From assembly GCA_023213395.1 (NCBI GenBank), contig CM041465.1:167221741-167285740 (forward strand): a DNA stretch of 64,000 nucleotides. The letters run 5' to 3'. A program made the translations under genes and the position numbers. Origin of the DNA: Cycas panzhihuaensis. Lineage: Eukaryota; Cycadophyta. Below are positions 32,471-45,130 of this stretch, piece by piece. A model generated the notes under the pieces. That model did no database searches, was not told the DNA's origin, and was given only the letters and a program-made list of their open reading frames with translations. Numbering within the stretch: the stretch's first letter is position 1; every line of letters starts with the position of its first letter.

Positions 32471-35400
32471 ATGGTTCTTAAAGAGATTACTACTTATATG
32501 GTTGGAAGTAACAAAATGTAAGGTCACTGATTAAAAAGGAGTGATTAGAATGGTGGTGGTTTGTGAGTTACTTTATATAAAAGTCTAGGTAGTGTCTAAG
32601 TTTTATTTAATGGTATTTAGGATCTAATCTATATGCTAAATTTTTTTTTGGATAAAAGTTATTCTGAGATTGGTTATTAGAATATGATAGTTAAGTGGTG
32701 AAATGAGTTATATCAATATTCAACTAATGCTAATAATTTCCCCATAATTGGTTTTCTTACCACAATTAGGTCTATATCTAGGTTGGTTATCTTAATCTAC
32801 TCAATGGTTATCTCTTCCACTTCTTAGATAGTATGATTTATTAATGGTTTACCTTTGGTTGATCATCTCATGCTTTAGTCTCTAATTTAGACATACTTGG
32901 CCACTCATTATATGATTTTAAGCTATGGAATATTAATCGAGCATTTGTTTGTATATGATGGTGATGATATTTTTGCCAATAATTGATACTATGATGTGTT
33001 ATTAAACTTATATTCAATATAGTTGTCATCATGCCCCAAGTTTTCCCTTATTCATTTGACTTTTTGTTTAGTATGATCCAGTGATTTAATTATTTTTAGC
33101 CTCATTTCAATTACTTTTTAGCCTAAGTTTACAATATTTTAAGCCCTATCTATGTATTTTCTAATCTTAGATGCCTTGATAAGTTATTTCTCCTAAAATT
33201 GCTTCATATTTTATGCTTTTTTAGTGACATTTTATTTTGTCTCACTTTTTGTATTATCAAAAATATGACTTTATAAATAAAATGTGATGATTGTATTTTT
33301 AGTGTAAAATCACGTTTTTGACTATCATAACTATAAAATTTAATATAGAATGCTAATTTTTCATGATTTTCTTTATGGCAGCTTCCCAAATTCAAAGTTT
33401 GGCATTATCCCACCTACCCTACTTACCTTCTAATTATCTTACCTTACTTGATTTAGAGATTTAGTTGTTGTGAATCATCAAAACTATGGGTAATAAACCA
33501 TGGTTTTCTTTCCCATCTTTCTCCCTCTTACTCTCTATAAATCCATGTGCATTTTTAGAGTTCAGGAGAGAGTGTTTGATGTAATGAAATGTTGCCTAAT
33601 TTTTGCCAACCATCACTAGTGATTACTTACTACCTAGATGTTGATTAAAGACTAGTCTTCTTAGAAAGTTATTGATTCTATTGGAAGGATTAAAGGATTT
33701 CTTTCATCTCAATTATTGTCCAGTTATGAGATCCACCTTTTCACTCACCTAATGGGATTATTTTCTTGTAGTTTTTACTAGTTTCTTGTCTATATCTTGC
33801 TCTTCTACAACATTCCTTCTATCAAACTTGTCATTTCCATGATACTTAGGGTTTGATGGCAATATGTTGAATAGAAGTGAAGCATCAATCAATCTTAGGC
33901 TCACAATACTGATTTTTCCCATATTAGAGGTAACTTTTGATGAATTGGTCATTAGCTTTAGAAATTAGTCTTAGTTTTTTTTTAATTCATCCTCAAATAA
34001 AAGAAAAAGTGTTTCCGTTATCATTTTTCTTTCATTTTCATTAAAGCTTAGTTGCTTTTACTCACTTACTTAAGTGATTTGGGTAAGAATCAAACCCATT
34101 TTGATTCCTAGGCTTTTATCATATTGTTGAAGTCATAAAAAGACTATTTTCTAGAATTGAACCAATTTCAAATTTTGGTTGTAGTCCTTTATTAAGTAAT
34201 CACATTCACATACCCCTACTTATTCTAATTCACAACTCTTAATGAATTTGGCCCCCAAAAAGGGTTAAAGTAAATTAAGCCAAACTCTTGTAAGGAGGTG
34301 AATGATAAGTAGAATAGATCTTAATGTAAGTATTTCAACTCTCTTTCATAGAGTTGTAGGTGGATTAAACTATTTGTCTTTCTTATTAAAAGTTCTTTTT
34401 GTACCACATGGTTATTATTAGAATTTTGTTAAGCTTGTAAAGTTTTATTTGAAACCCTTTTTCTTTGAAGAAATTATTACAATATCAATTTTATCTTTTC
34501 TTTTATTAATAAGTAACATTTTTAAATGAGGATAAATTAGATAAGTAAAGTCATTGACTTAAGCTATTCCATAAGATACTCATCTCTTATCCTAATACTT
34601 GCAATATTTTTTCTTTAGTTTCCAAGTTTCATAAGTAAACAAAGAGAAAAGAAGAAAATGAAATAAAAAAGTGTGTTTCTTATATTGATTGATTACTTTG
34701 TTTGACTCTTCCATCTTGATTGCACATATAAAAAGATAAGATAATTAAGAAATTATTGAGTAGGTTTAGAACTAAGAGCTTGTGATTATGCAATTGTTTA
34801 CTTCTTTCATTCTTTCATTTCCTATTGAGTAAATCTAAAAGATAAAAAAAAAAAACTAAAAGAATAGCCATTATGATATGCATAAGTGTAATAGAGGTTC
34901 CTAGACTCCTTTGTCACTTGTATGCTTAGTTGTTTCCTATTGATCACAAGTTATTTAAAAAGTATAAAAAAGAAAGAAAGGAAGGAATTGCATTCATATC
35001 TCATACAATTTGGTTGACTATATGTTAGTCTTTATTATATCCATTCAAAGTAATATTACATGCTAGATTTGTATATAGGCTTGGTTTGTTATTATTTACT
35101 GTGATTTAATTTGATTAAATCTATATTTATTTTCCTCATACATATGTGAATTATTTTAAAGCTTAAACTGGTTTAATTCCTTTACCTTTGATCAAGTCCA
35201 CAAGTAGATTAGATCTCTTATTAGAGGTTGGTTGAAAGGGTTATCCCTTGAGATCCATTACCTTTAGTTGACCCTCTCATAGACTCACTCTGGGTGATTG
35301 GCCCCAAGTCATGATACCATTTATGGTGACCATATCATGAATATGCCAAAGCTTCCTAGTTATACATTTTAAACCTACATATTTCACATTCAGTTGAGAT

Positions 35401-35536
35401 CTTTTATAAGATACTTTCACTTTATTGGATTTTCCCCTACTTGAATACTCCTTCAATTGGATAAATCCCTTTATCCTCATCTTGGGTCTTTATCCTTTCC
35501 TTGAGTTCCCATTGTTAGCTTTATGTCTTTATTTCA
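32471..35536. other. No gene; probable LTR and leader region of element D
   Basis: AT-rich, without coding pattern. By position the 5' LTR, primer site and leader of element D should lie here. Motifs such as GTAAAATCACGTTTTTGAC near 33300 recall the GTGAAAAATGTGATTTCAC repeats near 50.5 kb and 52.5 kb that belong to the same family. No LTR boundary or primer site could be fixed. Confidence 0.4.
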
Positions 35537-37960
35537 ATGGACATTCCTCCTCACCATACTCAATGTAGGAGATTAAGGAGGCAATAAGGCCTCCCTCCTC
35601 AAGACCTTGAGTATGATTATTATTAGAAGTATGAAGCCCATAATGGCTATCTACTTTATGAAGACTATTCTAGGTATGAAGGTTATGAGACATATGTCTA
35701 CCCTCCCAATAGTTCAGTTAACTTATATAAAGCCCCCATTAAATAAGGTTATTTTGATCACCCTCATACACACATGGGAAATCCATCCCTGGTAGTCTCT
35801 TTAATTGATCAAGAAGAGGTTCATGTTAGTCATGTTGCCCATCCACTTTCAAAACCTATGCTCACTAGGATTCCTTCTCCTATCCTTATCTTAGGCTATT
35901 AAGACCCCTTTCATCAAGATACCCACAATATAACGTTGTCTTCATATCTGCCCCTTGACTAACATCAAGAGAATCCTGATCCTCTTTCTCAAGAGCATCA
36001 AACCCTTCATGAAATTCACCCTCATATATTTAATGTTTTACCTTATCCTTTTCCTTCCCATCCTCCTATCCTGAAGGCACCCCCTATCCCACCTAGTGAG
36101 ATAGGGAACACTAGGTTGGTTCACTCCTAACCTTAAGTACTAGTTAATACCATGCAATGAGGACCTTAAGTTCCTCTTATACCCTTTATTTCATATGATG
36201 TTCTACTTGAGAGCTCTACTTAGGAACAACAACTTACCTTAGGTTACCCATATCAAGAATCCACATCACATTAGTTCGAGTATTCAAGACCTAGTAGGGA
36301 ACCATCCCTTGTATGTAGGTACAAGTGCCTTCACGTTACTTCATAGGTTCCACAAGTTAATAGAGACATCCTTTATTATGGTATCTCTTAGCCTCGTTAA
36401 AGGAATCCTCATCCCTTACCCTACCAAAATATGACATATAATGTGAAACCACCTCCTTCTCAATCTCATAAGGGGATTACACCTTTTGATCCTCCATACC
36501 CTATATATGATACCTATATTGGTGCATAAGGTATATTAGGAAGTTCTCATGCACATATTCCTTTTAACCAACACATGAACCAATAGTAAATTCTAAGATC
36601 TATAAGAGGGCCCACATTGTCCTATGGTCCTAGACCTTACTACCCTCATCAACCCTATCCATAACACATAGTTCCTCCTCTCTAGTACACCCCAACAACA
36701 TCTTATCCCTTAAATAGAAACCCATTATAAGCCTACCATATGGTTCACTCCTTATCATATACCTTCTTGTCCACTCTATTATGATTAACCCCCACATGGA
36801 ACTTCCATGGTTTATCAACAACCTCCTCCTCAACACTCTTCTATGTTGAGGTCTATAAGGACATTTTTAAATTACATGAGATCCCCCTTTCCACAAGAGG
36901 CCCTCCTCTCATCCATACCTTCTTTTCTTCTTGAATTACCCAAGTTTTTAGGGGAGCATTCACAAGATCTTACTAAGCATGTGTAAGCTTTTATATGTAT
37001 ATGTGTTGATTTCCTCCTCTATGATTATTTCATGATGAGATTGTTCCCTAAATTACTTTAAGGTGATGCCTTAAAGTGGTTTTATCATCTCTAATTTACT
37101 TCAATGTTTATATTCTAGTATCTAGTTGATGCCTTCATCAACTATTTTGACATTGCTAGGCCATTCAAAATGGGAAATAAGTCCCTCCTATCTATTAAAT
37201 AAAATAATGATGAATCATCCTAATATTACATGAGACAATTCTAAGACCTAGTTCATGTTTATCACTTTCACCTTGATTTAGGTCTCCTTTTTGACATTTT
37301 CACTAATGCATTAAGATCTCATATTTATTTAGAAGTGCTTAAGATTAGTCCACAAACCTATGAGGAGGCCATATATAAATGCTTAGCTATTGAAGCCTTT
37401 ACGATCCAAGAAGGAATTAAGAAGATAGGTAAGCTTAGGCTAGCTAAAGAATCAACTCTAGGGCCCAAACCTAATCAGGGCAATCATACAAATGATCATC
37501 TTGCATCTTCTATTAGGGCCCTTAATTATATTATCAACATGAAATTGCATGGTAAGAATCCTTCTACTTTTTAATAGAAGCAAGAAACCAAAGTTACCCA
37601 CTATACTAAGGGAAAGAAACACCAAGATCCTTCTCTTCCTTCAATAAAGAAAACCCCTTAGTGTTCTTATCACCAAACTAACACTCATGAGAGGGATCAA
37701 TATCAACTAATTTAAGATATAGGTCATAAGACCAAAACTACTAATAATCCTACATCTAAGCCAAATCAATAATAATTAATCCATAAATTCCCCTTGACTG
37801 AACATAATCTTAAGAATGCTAAGGGCAAAGATAAAGGTAAAGACAAAAAAATAATATGATTGATAAAGAGAGTATGAGCTCTTAACCAAACAAGAAATGT
37901 ACCACCTCATCTAAGGGAGGTGGTAAGCAAACTAGTAACCAAAACTAGATGCCTTTCAAA
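35537..37960 (+). pseudogene. Element D gag remnant
   Basis: The frame opens MDIPPHHTQCRRLRRQ at 35537. The N-terminal 450 codons are rich in Pro, Tyr, His and Ser (KYEAHNGYLLYEDYSRYEGY, repeated PHPP-like stretches), interrupted by stops at Gln positions. The gag core spans about 36925-37570: LNYPSF*GSIHKI, MMRLFPKLL-like, GDALKWFYHL, then LGLLFDIFTNALRSHIYLEV and KISPQTYEEAIYKCLAIEAF. Near 37660 a His/Cys cluster (CSYHQTNTHERDQYQ) recalls a decayed zinc knuckle. At least one frameshift separates the N-terminal part from the core. Confidence 0.82.
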
Positions 37961-37979
37961 GGTAACGAGACTAAGAGAA

Positions 37980-38690
37980 CAATTAATATAGTTGAGACAA
38001 CAAAAAATCTTGGTGTATCCAAATACTTTGAAGATTTTCCAATTAAAGACCTTGATTCTTTTCTTCTTATTCCTCCATGACCTATTCATTTTAATTCCAT
38101 TCCTTCTACTTCAAAAGATGGATCTTTCTCAATAGTTAATGAGTTGAAATCTATTTTTACTATTTATTAAAGAGTTGCCTAGAGTAATGTTAACTCCTAT
38201 TTAACACTTTAGGTATTTCTACCCCCAACTCCCTAATAAACCTTACCCTTTTATTTGATCCCTCTATTCTACCTAATGAAATGAAATAAAGCCCTAACAA
38301 CATTCCCCCATTCTACATTGAGATATATAAAGAAGACATTAATATTTAATGAGTCATTATTGATGAAGGTTCATTCATAAATATAATCCCTCTTCATTTA
38401 GTAGAAGACCTAGAAATTACTGCCTATGACCCTTGTGAGTGGATATATCAAGGGTACAATAAGAACCAAAATGTATCACTAGGGCAAGTCACTCTCCCTC
38501 TCACCTTAGAAAGGAAGATAATTATAGTTGACCTTACCATAATAAACATAGACTTGGAATATAAAATTATTTTAGGAAGACCTTAGATGAATCAAATATC
38601 CACTATCTATTCCTTCCTCTTTGGTAAACATAAGTTCATTTATGAGGGAGAATTGAAGGTGGTAAAGTAAAAACATGAACCTATTAAGTA
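37980..38690 (+). pseudogene. Element D protease remnant
   Basis: Following a linker that reads KDGSFSIVNELKSI near 38115, the protease core lies near 38340-38660. Its active-site strand is VIIDEGSFINIIPLHLVEDL, followed by YEWIYQGY-type CEWIYQGYNKNQNVSLGQV, then LTIINIDLEYKIILGRP*MN. The DEG triplet sits where retropepsins have DTG or DSG. The tryptophan after GRP has become TAG. E and F preserve the same block, so the assignment is firm even though this copy is broken. Confidence 0.82.
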
Positions 38691-39940
38691 ATTTATTCCA
38701 TTAGTGGAAACTATCTTAGAGATAGGGGAGTCCTCTAACTCCTCTAAATATTTCTTTTAATTCTTAGGCCTTAGATAATACTTTTCCATTAAGACTCTTT
38801 CCACATCTAAATAGGAAGTTAAAGTAGTTAACATAGTATTCCATTAGGGGAAAGATTTTCATCACATCATTTTGGTGTGGAAACATTTCAAACCACTTTG
38901 AAACCTTTCTTGATTCCTACTCCTTTACAAGAGACTTTCCCCCTCCACTTTATAAGTTATTTGTCCAATCTTATTCAAATGGAACAAGATCTTAGTCATC
39001 ATGCCCTTTTATCTCCATAATAGGCTAATAATGATGATGGCATATTATAAAGTAATCTGCTCTTACCTTAAAAAACCACTTCCCTAAGTTCATCCTCTAG
39101 TGAACCTAATTTCATGCATGTCCTTTATTTACATCATTTGAACAATGCCTTAAACATCACCCTACCTATTTCTTACCCTTTGAAGCAAGCACCTTTATCT
39201 TGGGCTCTTACTTATTCATCTAATGAAGTAACTTATTATGTATCTCCTTTCCAAACTACTTGGTTCAATTGGTAGGGTGAGAAAATCCTCATGCATAGAC
39301 ATCCCAACCTCTCACCTCCATAAGGTAAAATGTCCTCTTTATATACCTCACTTAGACCAAGTCTAACACATAGGAGAGAGATCAGAGATGTTAATATAAT
39401 TACTACAATCTCTCTCCTAGTTAAGGAGACTATTCTAGAATATATTATATCATCCCTTATTTATGTATCCTTTCTTACAAATTATCTCTTCATTAGTAAA
39501 TTTAGTTTTCATCAGATTATGTAGTTAGATTAGGAATTTCTCAAGCAACTTGGTCTACTTTCATATATTCGCATGATAATAGACATCTTCATAACATAGG
39601 ACCATGTCTTACCTATGAAGTCACCTTCCTCAGATTTACCTCATTATTATCACTCTCAACCTAAAAGTTCTATCCTTAGAGACCTCTTCCATCTTAATCA
39701 TATTAAGAACGATGAGGTAATTCTTGAGCACTTAGTTGGAGCCTTACCCAACTTCCTCCTCAATCATCTCAAATCTAGTTTTGGTAAGCACTTACATGCT
39801 AATTCACCTTTGGCTAACTTGAATCAACCATCACATGATCCTCCACCTTTTATAAGCCCTACCCCTTCTAACTTTGAGAAGTGAAATTTTATGCTTATTA
39901 GTGAGACAACAAACATAAATTTGGAGATGGGTGAAGCTCC
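38691..39940 (+). pseudogene. Element D conserved protease-RT spacer
   Basis: About 400 codons of unknown function between protease and RT. Recognisable anchors shared with E and F are KYFF*FLGL near 38745, TTWFNW near 39265 and DLFHLNHIKNDEVILEHLVG near 39680-39745, the last within an open stretch (39615-39884). The segment is rich in Ser, Pro and Leu and has no obvious membrane segment. I do not recognise a domain. Confidence 0.65.
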
Positions 39941-40795
39941 AAAAATAATCAAAGTGGGAGTAGAATACACCCTAGAATAAGTAAAATAACTCAAGGACCT
40001 CTTCCAAGAATTTGTATTAGTATTTTCTTGGGATTATGATGATATGTAGGGCCATCACCTTAATGTCATAGTCCATAATAGCACCACAATTCTAAGGGAC
40101 AAGCCTAAAAGGTAGAAACAAAGACCTATTCACCCTCATCTATCAACAACTATTAAAGAGGAAGTTGAGAAACTTATAAAGACAAGATTCATCAAGAGTA
40201 TTAACTATTCATAACAGGTCTCCAACATAGTTTCTATTACAAAAAAGAATGGATCAATTTAAATATGCATAATTTTTTTGATGTTAATGATGTCTGTCCT
40301 AAGGATAATTTCCTTCTCCTATTCTTGAATTAAATTTAGAGCTAGACTACTAGTTTTGAAGTCATATCCCTTATGGATGGTTTATTAGGATATAACTAGA
40401 TTCTAATATATCTTAAGGACCATCACGAGACTACCTTTACCACTCCATGGGGAATATTTTCCTACAAGGTCATTCATTTAGCCTTAAAAATGATGGAGCC
40501 ACCTACCAATAGGCTATGGGTTTTATTTTTCATGATTATGTTGGAGTGATAATAGTTTTGTACTTAGATGACATGCTTGCCCTATCCCATTTTAGGAGAG
40601 ATCATATTCAAGATTTGAGAACCATCTCTGAACAATGCCATAAAATTGACCTTTGTCTCAATCCAACTACATGTGTGTTTATTGTTACTTTAAGAAAGAT
40701 GCTAGGAAATATAGTCTCCCATGATAGTATTAAGGTAGACCTCAAAAAGGTAAGAGTTATTATCAAAATACCACCCTCATAAACTCAAAAATAAG
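39941..40795 (+). pseudogene. Element D reverse transcriptase remnant
   Basis: RT begins with QRPIHPHLSTTIKEEVEKLI (about 40120), then SNIVSITKKNGSI*ICI, SFEVISLMDGLLGYN and ETTFTTPWGIFSYKV. After a frame change an open stretch (40516-40782) holds the catalytic YLDDM at 40561-40575, with CLNPTTCVFIVTLRKMLGN downstream. It is the same RT as in E and F. Confidence 0.9.
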
Positions 40796-41400
40796 TCAAG
40801 TCATTTCTTGGTAAGTTGGGTTTTCTATGGTAGTTCATTATAGACTTTGCATTGAATACCAAGCCCCTTATTAACCTTCTTAGAAAGGGGGCTTCCCTAA
40901 CTTGGAATTCACCTATTCATGAGTCATTTGATAGATTAAAGTAAGCATTAATCTTAATCCCTATACTTGCTCCTCCCCTCTTTGAAAAGTACTTTATCTT
41001 ATATACATCCTTTAAGAAAGAATATGAATTCAGAAGAGAATGAGTTATTCACTTTATAAGTAGGACTCTTATTGCCACTAAACTCAACTATTCTCCTTCT
41101 AACAAAGAATGTTTGTCCTTAGTGCTCACCACTAATAAATTATGCCATTATCTTCTTGGTAGTACCACATTCCTCATTATCTAATTTGACCCTATTTGGT
41201 TCTTACTCACTAAGAGCAATCTTACTAGATTAGTAGGTAAATGGGCACTCCTCTTATATGAATTTGATTTCAAAATAATTAATTACAAATATAAGAAAGG
41301 TATGGTGGTTACTAAGATGATGGAAAAAACACCTTTTTCAAATCCAATTAATGAGTCTATTGATGATAGGTTCCTTGAAGAATAAATCCTTCAAGTAGAT
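40796..41400 (+). pseudogene. Element D RNase H remnant
   Basis: KSFLGKLGFLW*FIIDFALN marks the RT-RNase H connection near 40800. Then ILYTSFKKEYEFRRE and the long readable block ISRTLIATKLNYSPSNKECL, LSLVLTTNKLCHYLLGSTTF and GKWALLLYEFDFKIINYKYK follow. This is a Ty3/gypsy RNase H, with the usual DAS position read as TSF. Confidence 0.85.
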
Positions 41401-41469
41401 ACTATCCCACTAAAATAAAGATGGTATAAAGATATCAAGCCTTATCTCTTAAACTAAATCTTTCCTTCT

Positions 41470-41645
41470 TCACTTTCCTCTAGGAAGAAGAGGTGAATTA
41501 AAGTAATTACCTATTGGTATCTACTCTTAGATGATGTACTTTATAAGCATTCTTTTGATGGAATCCTATTAAGATACCTCTTATCTTTTAAGGCTCAAAA
41601 TACCTTGAATGAATGTCACGGTGGTATATGTAGAGGCCATTTGGT
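41470..41645 (+). pseudogene. Element D integrase N-terminus, truncated
   Basis: YLLLDDVLYKHSFDGILLRY at 41515-41575, then LNECHGGICRGH, equals the start of the F integrase near 58.75 kb. Homology to integrase stops at about 41645, in the zinc-binding region, where E gag begins. Confidence 0.78.
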
Positions 41646-43200
41646 GATACTACAACTGTTGGCTATGGCATTCCTAGCACCATGCACATACCCACTTTCA
41701 ATCAAGCATTTATAGCCTCACCTAGTTTATGACTCATTCAATCTTATTCTACTAAGATTACCTCTTCACACACTATTTCCGCTATCATTTAGAAACCCCT
41801 TCACGTATCGCATACTATTGGATCTCATGGCATTAGGCCTCGCCCACCATCACCTAGAGCATCTAATGTGATTCCCTCATCACAACATATTTCTCATACT
41901 TAATTATGGAATACACATGCTTCGACAAGGCAATCATAACTATTGGGGACCCCTAAGCCTATTTCTTCCTCACATATTCCTCGGCCTAGCCCACAACCTA
42001 ATCCCTTTAACACCTTTAATTCAAGTTTCCTATAAAACCTCATACCTTAAACCAATTCTATGGTTAACCCCATAGCATTCCTCCTTCTACTCTTCCACTT
42101 CATGACATTCTACAATAACAATCGCAATCACAACAACTTATGCATTTATATATTCCTCATCCAACACCCTTACCTTAATGTCCCACTATGTTGAGGCCAA
42201 GGAGGTTGTTCCTAGACTATATAAAGTCTCCCTTTCCACGTGAGGTTTTGTTGTTACCTATGCCCTTATTCCTTCTTGAATTACCTAACTTTTTTGGTGA
42301 CTTATCTTAAAACCTCGCCTCTTATATACGAGCATTTGTACTTGCTTGCATAGACTTTATGCCATATGATTACATTATGATGTCTCTATTTCTGAAGTCA
42401 CTTCAAGGTGACACCTTGAAGTGGTTTTATCATCTTCCTTTGGCTTCAATTCTCTCGTTCTAATAGCTAGTTAAATCTTTTATCAACTATTTTGATGTAG
42501 AGAGACCATTTGAGTTAGACATTAAATCTTTACTTGCAATTAAATAAAATAATGATGAAACCTTAAGAGATTTTGTTAGGAGATTTCAAGATCAAGTTCA
42601 TGCTTGCCATTCATACCTTGATCCTAATTTGCTATTTGATCTATTCACCAATGCGTTGAGACCCCATGTGCATTTGGAAGTCCTGAAACTTGGTCCTCAA
42701 ATATATGAGGAAGTAGTTGACCGTTGTTTGTCTTTAGAGACATTCGAAATACAAGCAAGTATTAAGAAGGTTGGGAAACCTATACCTTTTAAAGATCTAG
42801 TTCATCCTACAAAGGTTACCCATCCTGAGCCCACATATGATCATCTTACTTCCTTAATTAGATCACTTGAGTGTATGATCAACACTAAGTTATATATTGA
42901 TGGTACATCTCCTACTCAATCCTCTCAAGAGACCAAAGTGATCCACTTAACCAAGGGGAGGAAGAAATAAGCTCCTCTCCCACCTCCTCCCTCATCTAAA
43001 AAGATAAAATGGTGCTCTTATCATCAGACTGATGCATATGATAGGAGTGAGTGCCAAACTATTTAAAATGCAGCCCATAATACAAATACTCAAGTAAATC
43101 GTTCTTCCAAGTCATCGTAAGACCAAATGATCCATAAGGATCCATTGCCCCTCAGTAAAGAAGATAAAGGCAAGGGGAAACATATACAAGACGATGAAGA
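41646..43200 (+). pseudogene. Element E gag remnant
   Basis: The N-terminal Pro/Ser/His-rich part (SHTIGSHGIRPRPPSPRASN, IPSSQHISHT, PKPISSSHIPRP) matches F near 63.6 kb. The gag core spans about 42230-42970 and becomes continuous from 42629: LLFDLFTNALRPHVHLEVLK, GPQIYEEVVDRCLSLETFEI, SLIRSLECMINTKLYIDGTS, HLTKGRKK. A Cys/His cluster follows (KWCSYHQTDAYDRSECQTI, near 43010-43065), probably a variant zinc knuckle. Stops fall at positions where Gln occurs in relatives. Confidence 0.88.
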
Positions 43201-43219
43201 CTAACCTTCAAGCTCTAAT

Positions 43220-44040
43220 TTGTCAAAGAAGACTATCACTCCCACAAACGTTCAAATAAGAAGAAACACCAATCAACCCCATCCACCTCCTAAAGGTGGG
43301 GATACCAAGAGAACCATAAACATGGTGGAGACTTTAAAGAGTACAGGTCCATCTAAATCATCTGGTGATTTAATGGCATGTAATCCTAACTTTTTACCTC
43401 TAGTACCCCCCTATCCCATCAGGTTTAGGTCCATTCCTTCTAGTTTAAAGGATGGATCTTTCTCTTTGATAGAAGATTTAAAAACCATTCCCACGGGCAT
43501 ATCGATTATGGATTTAGTCATGTGTTGCCCTGAGTAATATCAAATTTTATTCGTTGCATTCAGAGTCCTTGCAGTAGCTTCTTCTCCTACTTCTACCCTT
43601 TCCTTTGATCTTGCTTCCCTGCCTGGTTGTTCTACCCATGCACCCAATGACATTCGACCATTTTACATTAAGATCATCAAGGATAATATCAATATCAAGC
43701 AGGTTATCATTGACGAATGATCATCTATTAATATGATCCCTCTTTGTCTTGTCAAGGATTTGGAGTTTTCTATCTTTGATCCATACGAATGGATCTACCA
43801 AGGGTATAACAAGAATTAAAAGGTGCCCTTAGGTCAAGTTACTCTTCCACTTACGTTGGAAGATAAGACAGTGCTTGCTGACCTTACTATCATCGACCTG
43901 GATTTAGAATACCATATCCTTTTGGGTAGACCATGGATCACCTAAATGGCAACAGTTTATTCACCCCTCTTCAGTGGACTCAGTTTCGTCCATGAGGGAG
44001 AACTTAAAATCATCAAACGAAAGCCTAAACCTATTAAATA
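43220..44040 (+). pseudogene. Element E protease remnant and its N-terminal linker
   Basis: An open stretch (43220-43537) contains TKRTINMVETLKSTGPSKSS and SLKDGSFSLIEDLKTIPTGI. The protease core is at about 43660-43950: IIDE*SSINMIPLCLVKDL, YEWIYQGYNKN*KVPLGQVT, LTIIDLDLEYHILLGRPWIT. The active-site strand is IIDE-stop-SS; the stop is TGA where F has an Arg codon and D has Gly. The retropepsin-like fold is inferred from the DxG-type strand and the later ILLGR motif. Confidence 0.85.
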
Positions 44041-45130
44041 ATCAGTTCCTCTCATTGAGACTTTTGCAGAACCTGGTGAACCCTCCAACTCTATGTAGTA
44101 TTTCTTTCAGTTACTTGGTTTAGGATAATATTTCGCTATTGAAGCCCCTTCAACCCCTCCAAAAGTGAAGGATATGGATTTAGTCGAAATAATTCCTTTA
44201 TCTTCAGGTTCCTCATCTATTCATATTCCTTCTTATTTGATTGATCCCCTTTTGGTTCCTTCTTCTTCTATTTTAGAAGAAGAAATAACTTCTCGTTCTA
44301 TCACGCCTTATCAAGGTCCATCTCCAAGTAACTTTCTCAATACAAATCCTATTCACACTTGTTTCTCATAAGTTTTGTGCTTACCCTTAGGGGAAAACTT
44401 AGTGGCTCCTTCTTTGACCATTCATCTAGCAACTACTTCCTCAAGTATCATTATGCATGACTCACGTGTTGCTACTTCTTCATCTTTCTCTCATTCCCCT
44501 TTCTTTAAGACATGGTTGAATAGACATGAGAAGAAGATATTGTTGCATCAGCATATAGATCTAGTATCAAATGATAAAGATGCTAGTTTATTTGATACAG
44601 GTCAAGCTAGGTTTGGAACCTCCATTATAGTATGAGAAGCTAATTTCATTTCTACTATCTCGTTACTTTCCCACCCTTATTTGGACTTTCCTATATCTTT
44701 GCTTGTCTTAATATCTACATCTCACCTTGATTATGGCATGTATGATCAAGAGTTCAATCAAGTTTTTTCTTTAATTTGGGAGTTTGTGGATAAGACTATC
44801 CCCTTTTCTCAAGTGGCATCAATTATAGAGTTTATGTCTACTCCAAACTCTCTAGTTGGTCCTCTTCCATCTTCTTCTTCTTAATCTAAGAACCTTCGCC
44901 TCATCAACCTCTTTCACCTCGATTATTTTGAGAATGATGAAGTGATTGTTGAGTATTTAGTAGGTTCATCTCTTAGTTTTCCTTATGGACATCACAAGTT
45001 AGGGTTTTCTAAAGTTATAGTTGATCATTCTCAATCTTAGGAATCTATCTCTTCAATCAAACCTACACCTCCTCACTTCAAAGAAGGAAACACAATGCTT
45101 ATGGAACAAATCATCGATGTAGATTTAGAA
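44041..45130 (+). pseudogene. Element E conserved protease-RT spacer
   Basis: Roughly 360 codons in the same frame as protease and RT, with only scattered stops. Anchors: YFFQLLGLG near 44100, FKTWLNRHEKKILLHQ near 44510, DYGMYDQEFNQVFSLIWEFV near 44735, LINLFHLDYFENDEVIVEYL near 44905-44960 and GHHKLGFSKVI near 44985. The same anchors occur in F and partly in D, so the segment is a real part of the polyprotein. I do not recognise the domain. It could be a connector, or an expanded RT N-terminus. Confidence 0.75.

Larger units (their letters stand above)
35537..41645 (+). mobile_element. Element D: large gypsy element, gag to integrase N-terminus
   Basis: Gag, protease, a conserved spacer, RT and RNase H follow in order, and the copy stops inside the integrase zinc-binding region. 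Sequence and order match elements E and F, so the three form one family. D is joined to E at about 41645 without an LTR in between. Confidence 0.85.
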
